Part shown: positions 53,710 to 63,203 of the stretch, one piece after another | Position numbering within the stretch: the first letter of the stretch is position 1 | Layout: every line of letters starts with the position of its first letter | Source of the DNA: Lachnospiraceae bacterium | GTDB taxonomy: Bacteria; Bacillota; Clostridia; Lachnospirales; Lachnospiraceae | NCBI GenBank assembly: GCA_022510705.1 | Contig: JAFLSX010000002.1 | Location: 41,818-105,817 of the forward strand | Reading direction: 5' to 3' | Length of the DNA stretch: 64,000 bases | The notes under the pieces: generated by a model | Told to the model about the DNA's origin: nothing | The model's database searches: none | The model's input: the letters and a program-made list of their open reading frames with translations, nothing else | Program-made: the position numbers and the translations under genes

Positions 53710-54003
53710 ATGAAAAAGAAGCAGAGAGCGGCAGAATTAAAAGAATCAAAAAAAGAAATGCTGGTGGAATCTTTAAAGCTGCCAAAGGATATGATGATGG
53801 GAGCTTTCATGCTCTCCATGACCGGCAACAGAGAAGCGTTTATTGAAAATTATAGGGGCATCCTGGAATATACGGATACCTGCATCTTGCTGCAGACCAA
53901 AAGCGGTCAGGTACGCTTTGAGGGAACAGGCCTTGTGATTGAATATTATACCAATGAGGACATGAAAATCGGAGGATACATCCAGAGTGTAATATTCGGA
54001 TAA
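53710..54003 (+). CDS. yqfC: Sporulation protein YqfC (YabP/YqfC family)
   Basis: 97 residues with the YabP/YqfC pattern: a Lys/Glu-rich N-terminus, LPKDMMMGAFMLSMTGNREAFIENYRG (read in parts), and the C-terminal IEYYTNEDMKIGGYI stretch. The gene precedes yqfD and phoH as in Bacillus, where yqfC and yqfD are expressed in the mother cell. The ribosome site is weak: only GGAATA about 12 nt before the ATG, so translation may be low or coupled. Confidence 0.88.
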   Translation: MKKKQRAAELKESKKEMLVESLKLPKDMMMGAFMLSMTGNREAFIENYRGILEYTDTCILLQTKSGQVRFEGTGLVIEYYTNEDMKIGGYIQSVIFG

Positions 54004-54016
54004 GGAGCGGCGCCTT

Positions 54017-55255
54017 GTGATTGGGTTTTTGAAATGGGTCAGAGGATATGTGCAGATCAAAGTTTGGGGATTTGCACCGGAACGTTTTTTAAACCTCTGC
54101 AGCAATAAAAATATACTTTTGTGGGATATTAAGAAAGACGGGGATATCTATTATCTTTGCATCAGTCTTGCAGGCTTTTACCGTTTAAAGGAAATTACGC
54201 GGAAAACGGGAACCAGGGTAGTCATTCTGAAAAGATGCGGACTACCCTTTTTAGTGCCGCAAATCCTTTCCAGAAAGGTATTTGTTCTGGGCCTGTTTGC
54301 CGCATGCTTTTTCTGGTTCTGGTCTTCCCGCTATATATGGGAAATCAATATTACCGGCAATACGATCATTACCGAAGATGTTTTTATTGACTTTCTTAAG
54401 GAGCATGGCATCCGGGTCGGGATGCAGAGTGATGATCTGGATATAGAGGAACTGGAGAAGGAGATCCGTCGTGAATTTCAGGAAATCACCTGGACTTCGG
54501 CCAAGCTTTCCGGTACCAGTCTGGAAATATCCGTAAAGGAGAATGACGCCCTGCTTGCCCCCATGCAGGAGGATATTCTTTCGGATCTGTATGCGGAAAA
54601 AGACGGACTCATCGTTTCCATGATCGTGCGTTCGGGAGTGCCGCAGGTAAAAATCGGAGATCGTGTGGAAGAGGGCACACTGCTTGTGGACGGCAGAGTA
54701 CCCGTTTATAATGAGGATACCACCGTCAGAAAATATCAATGTGTACGTTCCGATGCGGATATTTATGTACAGCGGATACAGGAGGTTTATGAGGAGCTGC
54801 CCTTTTATTATATGGATAAGGTATATACGGGCAGGGAGCAGGAAAGCCACTATATGAAGCTGTTCGGCAAAATGCTGGAAGTAGGAGGAAGCTGTAGTTT
54901 TACTGTCTACGATACGGTCATAACAGAGAAAGAATTTGAACCGCTTAAGGGGCTGACCCTGCCCTTCATTCTGGGTACCAGATGTTATCGTGAATACCAG
55001 AATACGGAGCGAATTTACACGACAGACCAGGCGAAGGAACTGCTGATCAAAAAATATTCCGCATTTATTTCAGGTTTAGAGGAAAAAGGGGTACAAATTA
55101 TTGAAAAAGATGTTAAAATAGAAACAGGCAGTGACAGATGGATACTTGTAGGAAAGCTGCAGGTAATAGAAAAGATTGGAACGGAGGTTCCCTTCACGGA
55201 AGAAAGTATTGTGGAGGAAGGGACGGTAATACCTGAGTCCATAGAATCGGAGTAA
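54017..55255 (+). CDS. yqfD: Sporulation membrane protein YqfD
   Basis: 412 residues, starting at GTG (54017) with AAGGAG 9 nt upstream. The N-terminal cytoplasmic part is followed by one or two membrane helices near residues 85-105 (FVLGLFAACFFWFWSSRYIW) and a long outside part with a POTRA-like segment (ITGNTIITEDVFIDFLKE). The order yqfC-yqfD-phoH is kept across spore formers. Loss in Bacillus blocks sporulation at a late stage as I recall; the biochemical role is unknown. Confidence 0.92.
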   Translation: MIGFLKWVRGYVQIKVWGFAPERFLNLCSNKNILLWDIKKDGDIYYLCISLAGFYRLKEITRKTGTRVVILKRCGLPFLVPQILSRKVFVLGLFAACFFWFWSSRYIWEINITGNTIITEDVFIDFLKEHGIRVGMQSDDLDIEELEKEIRREFQEITWTSAKLSGTSLEISVKENDALLAPMQEDILSDLYAEKDGLIVSMIVRSGVPQVKIGDRVEEGTLLVDGRVPVYNEDTTVRKYQCVRSDADIYVQRIQEVYEELPFYYMDKVYTGREQESHYMKLFGKMLEVGGSCSFTVYDTVITEKEFEPLKGLTLPFILGTRCYREYQNTERIYTTDQAKELLIKKYSAFISGLEEKGVQIIEKDVKIETGSDRWILVGKLQVIEKIGTEVPFTEESIVEEGTVIPESIESE

Positions 55256-55257
55256 TA

Positions 55258-56256
55258 ATGAGTGTAACGACTTATACCATGGAAATGCCCACTGCTTATA
55301 TGCAAAGCATTTTCGGACAGAATGACAGATATATTAAAAAACTGGAAACAGACTTTCATGTAACGGTTGTGGATCGCAACGGTGCGATCAAGATAACGGG
55401 TGAGGAAACAGAGGTCAAAAAATGTGTCAATATTCTTTCCCGTTTATTTGAGGTGTCACAAAACGGCAGCGAAATAGAGGAACAAAAAGTGGATTATGCG
55501 ATTACATTAGGACAGGAAGAAAAGGAAGAGGAGCTTCTGGAAATTGATAAGGATCTTATTTGTCATACCATAAGCGGGAAACCCATTAAACCCAAGACTC
55601 TGGGACAGAAACAGTATGTGGATGCCATTCGAAACAATATGATAGTATTTGGACTGGGACCGGCCGGTACCGGTAAGACCTATCTGGCTATGGCCATGGC
55701 CATTACTGCTTTTAAAAATGATGAAGTGAGCCGTATTATACTGACCAGGCCGGCCATTGAAGCAGGAGAGAAGCTGGGTTTTCTTCCCGGTGATCTGCAG
55801 AGCAAGGTGGATCCTTATCTGCGCCCGCTCTACGATGCACTATATCAGATTATGGGGGCGGACAGTTTTACCAAAAATATGGAAAAGGGACTGATTGAAG
55901 TGGCCCCTTTGGCTTATATGCGCGGCCGCACTTTGGACAACGCTTTTATTATTTTGGATGAGGCACAGAATACCACACCGGCCCAGATGAAAATGTTCTT
56001 GACAAGAATTGGTTTTGGTTCTAAGGTCATCGTAACAGGAGATGCTTCCCAAAAGGACTTGCCTCAGGGAAGCCGTTCGGGTCTGGATGTAGCGGAACGA
56101 GTTTTAAAAAACATCGAGGATATTGCCTTTTGTACACTGACAAGCAGAGATGTTGTCAGACATCCGCTGGTGCAGAAGATAGTGAAAGCCTATGACGATT
56201 ATGAGGCAAAAGAAAAGAAGGGAAATAAGGATATCCGAAAAAATGGCAGACGATAA
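55258..56256 (+). CDS. PhoH-family ATPase
   Basis: 332 residues: an N-terminal KH-like part followed by the PhoH ATPase with Walker A GPAGTGKTYLAMAMA at about 136, ILDEAQNTTPAQMKMFLTR (Walker B) and the C-terminal TSRDVVRHPLVQKIVKAY. These proteins, often beside ybeY, are linked to RNA processing. GGAG lies 5 nt before the ATG, 2 nt after yqfD. The C-terminus overlaps the next gene. Confidence 0.93.
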   Translation: MSVTTYTMEMPTAYMQSIFGQNDRYIKKLETDFHVTVVDRNGAIKITGEETEVKKCVNILSRLFEVSQNGSEIEEQKVDYAITLGQEEKEEELLEIDKDLICHTISGKPIKPKTLGQKQYVDAIRNNMIVFGLGPAGTGKTYLAMAMAITAFKNDEVSRIILTRPAIEAGEKLGFLPGDLQSKVDPYLRPLYDALYQIMGADSFTKNMEKGLIEVAPLAYMRGRTLDNAFIILDEAQNTTPAQMKMFLTRIGFGSKVIVTGDASQKDLPQGSRSGLDVAERVLKNIEDIAFCTLTSRDVVRHPLVQKIVKAYDDYEAKEKKGNKDIRKNGRR

Positions 56257-57445
56257 GACAAAGAAAAAAAGCCACACGGGTCTCTGTGTGCTGATCCTGT
56301 TTTTTGTGACGATAGCAGGCACTTTTTTACTGTGCCTTTTAAAGGGCTGCGCCCGCATCGATATGCTCCGCAATGTGGTGCTCGGCGGCATTGGCTGCTT
56401 CGCGGTCCTGTTTTTAATGGTTCAGGCGGCGGAGAAGCATCTTTATGAGTACGACAATGAAGCGTTTTTACTTCGTTTTACCGGGCTGTATGCGGTGTGC
56501 TTCGTTTTAGCTGCCGCCTGTTCCTATCTGCCTTCGGAAGGCTGGCCTTTTTTAACTGTTTTTGTACTACTTGCCCTGTTTTCCAATACGATGATCGGAA
56601 TCTGTGCGGGAGGTCTTTTGTTAGCTGTTTCCGTCCTGTTGGCAGGCTGTGGCACGGAGATTTTTGTGCTGTATTTTACTTGTGGAATCATTGGAGCGGG
56701 ACTGTTCAGGCATCTGAACGATAAGGACAAGCTGATAGTGCCCATATTGCTTTCCGTGGCGTTTCTTCTGGTAGGAGAAACGGCCTGCGTAGTGATTTAT
56801 GCCAATGAAACTTTAAAAGTAGAGCTCTTTCTTGTTCCTTTACTAAATGTAATTATCAATATTGTATTACTTTTTATTTTAATAAAGTTTTTCTCGAATT
56901 TGGTGATTTATAAATATCGGGATAAATACATGGAAGTAAACGACCAGGAATTTGCATTGATGGTGGAACTGAAAGCCTATTCCAAAGAGGAATATTACAG
57001 AGCCATACATACCGCATATTTTTGTGATCGGATAGCAAAGAAGCTCCAGTTGGACGCAGATGCTGCAAAGGCTGGCGGCTATTACCATCGCATCGGCATT
57101 CTTAAGGGAGAAGTTACACTGGAAAATACGAAAGAACTGCTGGTTCCCCATGCCTTTCCGCCTGCGGCCGAAAGGCTTTTAACGGAATACTTAAGAACTG
57201 ATACCCCCATTAAGAGTAAAGAAGCAGTGGTGCTGCTATTGGCAGATGACGTTATTTGCTCTGTACTAAAGCTCTTTGCCGGGGATCCTAAGATACAGAT
57301 TGATTATAATGTGCTGATTGAAAAGATTTTTCAGAAAAAACTGGAGGATTCCGTTTTATGGGAGAGTGACATTACAATGGGAGAACTCACCAGTATGAAG
57401 AATACCTTCAAGGAGGAAAAACTCTACTATGACTTTTTACGTTGA
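56243..57445 (+). CDS. Degenerate PgpH/YqfF-like membrane HD protein
   Basis: 400 residues from the ATG at 56243 (overlaps phoH by 14 nt). About eight membrane helices (residues ~10-235), then a cytoplasmic domain resembling the HD phosphodiesterase of PgpH, which breaks down cyclic-di-AMP. The first His (AIHTAY) is present, but the HD doublet reads HR (GGYYHRIG), and the usual HHG is absent; a later His (VPHAFPPAAERLL) and the ADDV end are kept. The outside 7TMR-HDED domain, normally between the first two helices, is also missing. So it sits in the normal pgpH position (phoH-pgpH-ybeY) but has probably lost or changed its catalysis. Confidence 0.75.
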   Translation: MADDKTKKKSHTGLCVLILFFVTIAGTFLLCLLKGCARIDMLRNVVLGGIGCFAVLFLMVQAAEKHLYEYDNEAFLLRFTGLYAVCFVLAAACSYLPSEGWPFLTVFVLLALFSNTMIGICAGGLLLAVSVLLAGCGTEIFVLYFTCGIIGAGLFRHLNDKDKLIVPILLSVAFLLVGETACVVIYANETLKVELFLVPLLNVIINIVLLFILIKFFSNLVIYKYRDKYMEVNDQEFALMVELKAYSKEEYYRAIHTAYFCDRIAKKLQLDADAAKAGGYYHRIGILKGEVTLENTKELLVPHAFPPAAERLLTEYLRTDTPIKSKEAVVLLLADDVICSVLKLFAGDPKIQIDYNVLIEKIFQKKLEDSVLWESDITMGELTSMKNTFKEEKLYYDFLR

Positions 57446-57932
57446 AAATGAAACAGAAGAATCATTTTCCTTTGATATCAAAGAAATAGCCGGGATGGTT
57501 ATGGAAATTGTTCTGGAAAGTGAAGGATGCCCCTACGAAGCACAAGTCAATCTGGTTCTGACTGACAATGAGGGCATTAAAAGCTGTAACGCAGAGTTTC
57601 GCGGGATAGATAAGGAAACAGATGTTTTGTCTTTTCCCAATGTGGAATACACTGCGCCGGCCGATTTTTCCCATTTAGAGGAAGATGCGGCGGACTGTTT
57701 TGATCCGGAAAGCGGGGAATTGCTTTTAGGGGATATTATGATCTCCGTGGAGAAGATTAAGGAGCAGGCAGTAAGTTTTAATCATTCCGAAAAAAGAGAA
57801 TTTGCTTTTTTAGTGGCTCACAGTATGCTACATCTGTGCGGATATGACCATATGGAGAAAGAAGAAGCCACAGTTATGGAAAAAAAGCAGGAGGAAGTAC
57901 TGAAGACTTTAGGAATTACAAGAGAGGATTGA
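57429..57932 (+). CDS. ybeY: Endoribonuclease YbeY
   Basis: A metal-dependent single-strand RNase for 16S rRNA 3'-end maturation and ribosome quality control. 167 residues with the zinc motif HSMLHLCGYDHME near the C-terminus and the DVLSFPN segment. It has an acidic insertion (EEDAADCFDPESG) typical of clostridial forms. GGAGG lies about 11 nt before the ATG, and it overlaps the previous gene by 17 nt. Confidence 0.96.
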   Translation: MTFYVENETEESFSFDIKEIAGMVMEIVLESEGCPYEAQVNLVLTDNEGIKSCNAEFRGIDKETDVLSFPNVEYTAPADFSHLEEDAADCFDPESGELLLGDIMISVEKIKEQAVSFNHSEKREFAFLVAHSMLHLCGYDHMEKEEATVMEKKQEEVLKTLGITRED

Positions 57933-57935
57933 CGG

Positions 57936-59558
57936 ATGAAGCAGACAGAAATCAAAAAGAGACAGTTTATGATCGCAACCGAAATGTTTAAACTGGCCAT
58001 TTTTATTCTTCTGGTGCGAGTGATAGGAGATTGGGGAATGACCTATCTGGCTGCAGCGTTGGAGGTATACATTTTACTTCAGATCTTATTTATAGCCTGC
58101 ATACCTGATGGGATAGCCCGACTGTTAAAAGTGCGCATGAATAAAGGACAATATAAGAATGCGGGTAAGGTTTGTAAAGCGGCTGTAGGTTATTGTTTGA
58201 CGGTCGGGATCATCGGTTGTATTCTGATTTTCGCTCTGGCGGATTCCTTAATGGGAGGTCTGTTAAAACTGCCGGAAGCGGCTTATGCACTGCGCTTTCT
58301 GGCCCCCCTGTTTCTGATGGAAGCTGTCTGTGCAATCCTGCAAGGATATTTTCAGGGCATCGGCACATCTATGCCCACGGTGATCGCAGGATTATTAAAA
58401 CAGATTTTTTCCCTTTCTTTTGCACTGTTATTTGCGCATGTACTATACCGGCATGGCGAAAAGGTTTCGAACCTTTTACATACAGAAAAATTTACCTTTA
58501 TGTACGGGGCAGGAGGAATTACTCTGGGCATGTCCATGGCAGGTTTACTTACGCTCTGCTTTTTATTCTTTATTTACATGGGCGCCGGCAGAAAAGCTAT
58601 CAAGCGTGGTCAGGAGGGAATGCGACTGACGGAGAGTAGCTTGGAAGTACTGCGGCTTTTGATGTTGACCGTAACGGTAGAGATGGGTATTCAAATTTTT
58701 TTAAAAGCGGGTACGGTTGTCGGAATGGCAGTATATTTTAGAGGGATTGCAGATACGGAAATACTGCAGACAACCATGGCAGCCTATGGTGGGTTTTATG
58801 CAAAATATCTGCTGCCGGTGGGGTTTCTTACAGGAATTGCACTGCTGTTATGTATAGGAAACCAATCGAATCTCATCAATTCAGTTAAAAAAGAAGAATA
58901 CAAAAATGCTAAGAATTTGTTTACGGGAGGTATACAGACAATTTTTCTCATAAACGGGTTCTTTGCAGTTATCAATATGGTATTAAATCCGGGCATTCTG
59001 CTTGCTATCTTTGGAATTGGAGAAGGCACTCTTTTCGGAGTGGGCTGCATGCAGAGAGGATTTCTGGCAATTCTGTTTCTGCCCATGGGTATTTATTTTA
59101 TGAATCTGCTATGCGGTCTGGGAAGAAAGAAAATCGTATTTCTAAATGTCCTTGGTTCCTTTGCTGTTTTTTTGATTGTGGCTTTGATTGGAAGAAATGT
59201 TTCTAAAGACAGTATCTATACCCTGGCATTTGCTTTTATGATTTTTACTGCGGTAAACTGTATTTTAAACGGTGTTTTTGTTATGAAAACGTTAAAGTAC
59301 AGTCCGGAATGGCTGCATCTCTTTGCTATGCCGGCGCTGGCGTCAGTGGTTACCGGTCTGTGCCTGTTTTTACTAAACAAAGGATTGGTCATGGTGATGG
59401 GAATCATGCCGGCAATGCTGTTGGGAATTGTGATCGGCTGCGGCTGCTATATTGTTTTACTGTTTACTTTCCGATGTATTCGGGAAAAGGAACTATATAT
59501 GCTGCCGGGCGGCGGTGTTTTAAGAAGAATTGGAGAAATCTTACATATTCTGTCTTAA
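57936..59558 (+). CDS. SpoVB-like polysaccharide/lipid flippase (MVF family)
   Basis: 540 residues, about 14 membrane helices across the whole length, of the MurJ/SpoVB/PST superfamily. The loop GYFQGIGTSMPTVIAGLLKQI and the C-terminal helices fit SpoVB, which moves lipid-linked cortex precursors during sporulation. It could instead be a general lipid II or polysaccharide flippase. It follows ybeY by 3 nt with GAGG upstream. The neighbouring sporulation genes favour the SpoVB reading. Confidence 0.8.
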   Translation: MKQTEIKKRQFMIATEMFKLAIFILLVRVIGDWGMTYLAAALEVYILLQILFIACIPDGIARLLKVRMNKGQYKNAGKVCKAAVGYCLTVGIIGCILIFALADSLMGGLLKLPEAAYALRFLAPLFLMEAVCAILQGYFQGIGTSMPTVIAGLLKQIFSLSFALLFAHVLYRHGEKVSNLLHTEKFTFMYGAGGITLGMSMAGLLTLCFLFFIYMGAGRKAIKRGQEGMRLTESSLEVLRLLMLTVTVEMGIQIFLKAGTVVGMAVYFRGIADTEILQTTMAAYGGFYAKYLLPVGFLTGIALLLCIGNQSNLINSVKKEEYKNAKNLFTGGIQTIFLINGFFAVINMVLNPGILLAIFGIGEGTLFGVGCMQRGFLAILFLPMGIYFMNLLCGLGRKKIVFLNVLGSFAVFLIVALIGRNVSKDSIYTLAFAFMIFTAVNCILNGVFVMKTLKYSPEWLHLFAMPALASVVTGLCLFLLNKGLVMVMGIMPAMLLGIVIGCGCYIVLLFTFRCIREKELYMLPGGGVLRRIGEILHILS

Positions 59559-59608
59559 TTGAATAAATTTGAAAGATAGGCTGATACTGATAACAAAGGA
59601 GTCTGATT

Positions 59609-60223
59609 ATGAGATTTGTAAAAGGTATCAGTTTATTTTTCTTATATCCCTGTATGATGTTTTGCGCAGGTATTTATCTGGGTGTGGAAACGGAGCGGTA
59701 TTTTTATCCGGGAAAGCAGGATGTGGTGCAGGAGGAAATAGCAGAAGAGTCTATACAGCCGGTAGCGGTGGAAGAAGAGGAGATACTTACCGCAGACACG
59801 GAATATGTGTTAGAGGAGTTTGATACAAAACGTGGAAGTATTGTAGAAACCGTAACAAAGGTACCGGAAAAATATTTAGGCATGGACAGGGAAACTTTTG
59901 TGCAGTCCATGGATTTGTATGCGCTTACACCGCCCTTGTCCGAGCAGGAAAGAGGATTTATCGGATTGGAGGTAATGTCCTTTTCCAGAAGCCGGGTAGT
60001 AGTACGGATGAATTACCTTTATACTGAGCCAAGTAAGGGTTTCTATCTGAAAGTGGAAGACAATAATATTGTGGTATACTGTGATGATGAGAAAACAGTA
60101 TATATGTATACCACGATTTCAGCCCTAGAACTTCCGGAAAATTTAAGGATTCAGATTGTGGAAGGGATTTTTATGGAAGATGAAGCGGCATTATATAATT
60201 TTTTGGAAACTTATTCCAGCTAA
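59609..60223 (+). CDS. Anchored secreted protein, BofC-like C-terminus
   Basis: 204 residues: an N-terminal helix (GISLFFLYPCMMFCAGIYLG), a Glu-rich linker of about 40 residues, and a C-terminal domain whose ending (VVYCDDEKTVYMYT, LPENLRIQIVEGIFM, LYNFLETYSS) resembles the BofC C-terminal domain. BofC works in the intermembrane space of the forespore, where it restrains the SpoIVB protease. The likeness is from memory and weak, so the assignment is tentative. AAGGAG lies 8 nt before the ATG. Confidence 0.6.
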   Translation: MRFVKGISLFFLYPCMMFCAGIYLGVETERYFYPGKQDVVQEEIAEESIQPVAVEEEEILTADTEYVLEEFDTKRGSIVETVTKVPEKYLGMDRETFVQSMDLYALTPPLSEQERGFIGLEVMSFSRSRVVVRMNYLYTEPSKGFYLKVEDNNIVVYCDDEKTVYMYTTISALELPENLRIQIVEGIFMEDEAALYNFLETYSS

Positions 60224-60248
60224 ATAAGAAGAGACCGAGAGGATGAAT

Positions 60249-61484
60249 ATGAAGCAAAAAAAGATTGCGGTGATCGGCGGCGGAGCCGCCGGTATGATGG
60301 CAGCCATAACAGCCGCAGATAGGAAAGCTGCAGTAACACTCTATGAAAGGAATGAAAGAGTAGGTAAGAAGCTGCTTTCTACCGGGAATGGAAAATGCAA
60401 TTTTTCCAATATGGATTTGAAGCCCTGTCATTATTTTGGCAAAGATATAGAGACGGCCTGGAATGTGCTGAATCGTTTTGATAATCAGGCAGTGCTGAAT
60501 TTTTTTCATGGTTCGGGGATGTTGACGAAAGAAAAGAGGGGCGGTTTGTATCCCGCTGCGGAGCAGGCTTCCGTAGTATTGGACATTTTGCGGTTGCAAC
60601 TAAAAAATAAAGCAATTGAGGTCAGGACTGAAAATAAAGTGCAAAAACTAAGGCCTCTGTCGGAGGGCGGCATCGAGATCATAACAGAAAAAAGTAAGGA
60701 CAGATATGACAGTGTTATCCTTGCCTGCGGCAGTAAAGCGGCACCTAAAACAGGATCCGATGGGAACGGTTATGCGCTGGCGGAGGCCCTGGGACATTCC
60801 TTGATTCCTGTAGTACCGGCTCTGGTACAGTTAAGATGCGGGAATACGCAGTTAAAATCTGTAGCAGGTGTAAGAGCGGAAGCAGAAGTTACCCTTACAG
60901 TAAATAATAGAGAGATGGCAAAGGAACGGGGAGAATTGCAGCTTACCGATTACGGCATATCGGGAATCGTAGTATTTCAAATGAGCAGAATTGCCGCCTA
61001 TGCATTACGGGAGCAAAAGGATGTTACAGTTTACATAGATTTTTTACCGAATTTTTCTGATGAAGAATACAGCAGATGGGTATCCGAAAGAAAGGCCTCA
61101 TTAAACGGAGCAGAAAATGTGGAGCAGTTTTTCACTGGAATGCTTCACAAGAAACTGATGCTTTTTTTGATACGACTGGCAGGTTTAAAACCTACGGATA
61201 GTTATAACAAAGCACCCAAAGGCAGCATTGATAAGGTCTTTACATTATGCAGGCATCTTCCGCTGCATATTACAGGATATAATTCCTTTGATAATGCCCA
61301 GGTCTGTGCGGGAGGGATACCTCTTTGTGAGGTATCAGAGAATTTGGAATCCTTAAAGCAGAAAGGAATCTTTTTTGCAGGAGAGATGTTGGATGTGGAC
61401 GGAAAATGCGGAGGATACAATCTGCAGTGGGCATGGTCTTCCGGCTATGTGGCGGGAAAGAGTGCGGCGGAAAGGTTAATATGA
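60249..61484 (+). CDS. HI0933/YhiN-family flavoprotein
   Basis: 411 residues, with FAD motif VIGGGAAGMMAAITAAD at the N-terminus, STGNGKCNFSN, and the C-terminal GEMLDVDGKCGGYNLQWAWSSGYVAG. The family is soluble and binds FAD; the reaction is not established. I start at the ATG at 60249 because GAGAGG lies 6 nt upstream; the ATG at 60243 abuts it. The stop overlaps the start of the next flavoprotein gene by 4 nt. Confidence 0.92.
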   Translation: MKQKKIAVIGGGAAGMMAAITAADRKAAVTLYERNERVGKKLLSTGNGKCNFSNMDLKPCHYFGKDIETAWNVLNRFDNQAVLNFFHGSGMLTKEKRGGLYPAAEQASVVLDILRLQLKNKAIEVRTENKVQKLRPLSEGGIEIITEKSKDRYDSVILACGSKAAPKTGSDGNGYALAEALGHSLIPVVPALVQLRCGNTQLKSVAGVRAEAEVTLTVNNREMAKERGELQLTDYGISGIVVFQMSRIAAYALREQKDVTVYIDFLPNFSDEEYSRWVSERKASLNGAENVEQFFTGMLHKKLMLFLIRLAGLKPTDSYNKAPKGSIDKVFTLCRHLPLHITGYNSFDNAQVCAGGIPLCEVSENLESLKQKGIFFAGEMLDVDGKCGGYNLQWAWSSGYVAGKSAAERLI

Positions 61485-63088
61485 TTCGGATACAGATTAA
61501 GTTAAAACCGGGACATGCAGAGAAGGAGCTATATGAAAAAGCTGCCAAGCTGCTGCGGGTGCCTGAGAAAGAAATAAAACATATTACAATTCATAAAAAG
61601 TCTCTGGATGCAAGAAAAAAGCCTTCACTATTTTATTTATATACCTTGGATATAGAAGCGGCAGACGAGGAAAAATTAATAAAACGCAGCGCCGGGGCAG
61701 CCATAGCCGTACATCCTACGTGCTATCGGTTTCCTGATATCAGAGGTGAACAGCCGCTCATGCATCCCGTAGTGGTAGGAACAGGACCTGCAGGGCTTTT
61801 CTGCGGTCTTTTTTTGGCACGGGCCGGCTATGCTCCCATTCTGCTTGAACGCGGAAAAGCAGTGGAAGAACGCCGGAAAGATGTAGAAAGATATTGGGAG
61901 GGCGGCCCTCTTTGTCCTCAATCCAATGTTCAGTTCGGAGAGGGAGGCGCCGGTACTTTTTCCGACGGTAAGCTCAATACTTTAGTGAAGGATAAATATG
62001 GGCGTAATACCGAGGTGCTCCGACTACTGGTGGAGTTTGGAGCGCCCCCTGAAATTTTATATGAGAGTAAACCCCATATCGGAACGGATATTCTGCGAAA
62101 GGTAGTAAAGAATCTACGGGAAGAGATCTGCAGATTGGGCGGCGAGGTTTTATTTGAGAGCAAATTGACGGAGCTCATAACAGAGAGTGGCCGTATTAGC
62201 GGCGTGGTAATTAACGGAGAACGCCAATTGTCCACAAAAGCCGTGATACTGGCTATCGGACACAGTGCCAGAGATACCTTTTCCATGCTCTACGAGAAAG
62301 GGATTCCCATGGAGGCGAAACCTTTTGCAGTGGGATTTCGGGTAGAACATAGGCAGAAAGTGATCAATACCGGTCAATATGGGGCGGATTATCCGAAAAT
62401 ACTGCCTGCGGCATCCTATAAAGTTACTGCAAAAACCCATGACGGCAGGGGCGTCTATTCTTTCTGTATGTGTCCCGGAGGTTATGTGGTAAATGCATCC
62501 TCTGAGGAGGGCAGATTATGTGTAAACGGTATGAGTTATAGCGGAAGAAAAGGAGAGAATGCCAATAGTGCTATCATAGTTGCGGTATCGCCTGATGATT
62601 TTGAAAGCACTCATCCTCTGGCAGGAATTGCATTTCAGAGAGGGTTGGAAGAGAGGGCTTATCTTGCAGGAGCGGGTAAGGTGCCCGTGCAGACCTACGG
62701 AAGTTTTAAGGAAAACGTAGAGCAGAGTAAGAATTCTTCGGATGCGGCAAAAGGGGCATCCTTTGCGCCAGCCATCAAGGGAGAATACACATATGCGGAT
62801 CTCACCCATATTCTGCCCATGCATCTGAATCAAGGCATTATTGAGGGTATGGAGCAGTTTGCAGAGGCCATACATGGATTTAATGATCCGGATACGCTTC
62901 TTTCCGCAGTAGAAGCCAGAACCTCTTCTCCGGTTCGGATTCTGAGGAACGAAACATTACAATCGACCATAGAAGGCTTGTTTCCCTGTGGGGAGGGAGC
63001 CGGCTATGCAGGCGGTATTACTTCGGCTGCTATGGACGGGATTAAAGTGGCGGAAGCAGTGGCAGCGTCCTATAAACCGGTTTCATAA
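61481..63088 (+). CDS. FAD-dependent dehydrogenase of the COG2509 type
   Basis: 535 residues from the ATG at 61481 (GGAAAGG 5 nt upstream), with a short N-terminal domain (IRIQIKLKPGHAEKELYEKAAKLL read in part), the FAD motif VVGTGPAGLFCGLFLARAGY, the NVQFGEGGAGTFSDGKLNTL stretch and the C-terminal GEGAGYAGGITSAAMDGI. These proteins are common in Clostridia and have no assigned reaction. The overlap with the previous gene (ATGA) shows they are co-translated, two unrelated FAD proteins in a row. Confidence 0.9.
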   Translation: MIRIQIKLKPGHAEKELYEKAAKLLRVPEKEIKHITIHKKSLDARKKPSLFYLYTLDIEAADEEKLIKRSAGAAIAVHPTCYRFPDIRGEQPLMHPVVVGTGPAGLFCGLFLARAGYAPILLERGKAVEERRKDVERYWEGGPLCPQSNVQFGEGGAGTFSDGKLNTLVKDKYGRNTEVLRLLVEFGAPPEILYESKPHIGTDILRKVVKNLREEICRLGGEVLFESKLTELITESGRISGVVINGERQLSTKAVILAIGHSARDTFSMLYEKGIPMEAKPFAVGFRVEHRQKVINTGQYGADYPKILPAASYKVTAKTHDGRGVYSFCMCPGGYVVNASSEEGRLCVNGMSYSGRKGENANSAIIVAVSPDDFESTHPLAGIAFQRGLEERAYLAGAGKVPVQTYGSFKENVEQSKNSSDAAKGASFAPAIKGEYTYADLTHILPMHLNQGIIEGMEQFAEAIHGFNDPDTLLSAVEARTSSPVRILRNETLQSTIEGLFPCGEGAGYAGGITSAAMDGIKVAEAVAASYKPVS

Positions 63089-63128
63089 ATGTTTTTAGAA
63101 CCGAGGTTTGAAAAACCTTTTCTCTACG

Positions 63129-63157
63129 TTGACGGGCGGAGAAAAATACAGTAGAAT
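63129..63157 (+). promoter_or_regulatory. Promoter of proB
   Basis: TTGACG (63129-63134), 17 nt, TAGAAT (63152-63157); the leader of ~40 nt contains a small hairpin (CGGCC 63169-63173, GGCCG 63179-63183) before the ribosome site. Confidence 0.7.
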
Positions 63158-63203
63158 GGATACGCAATCGGCCTTTATGGCCGCAGAGAAAGGCAGATAA
63201 AAA

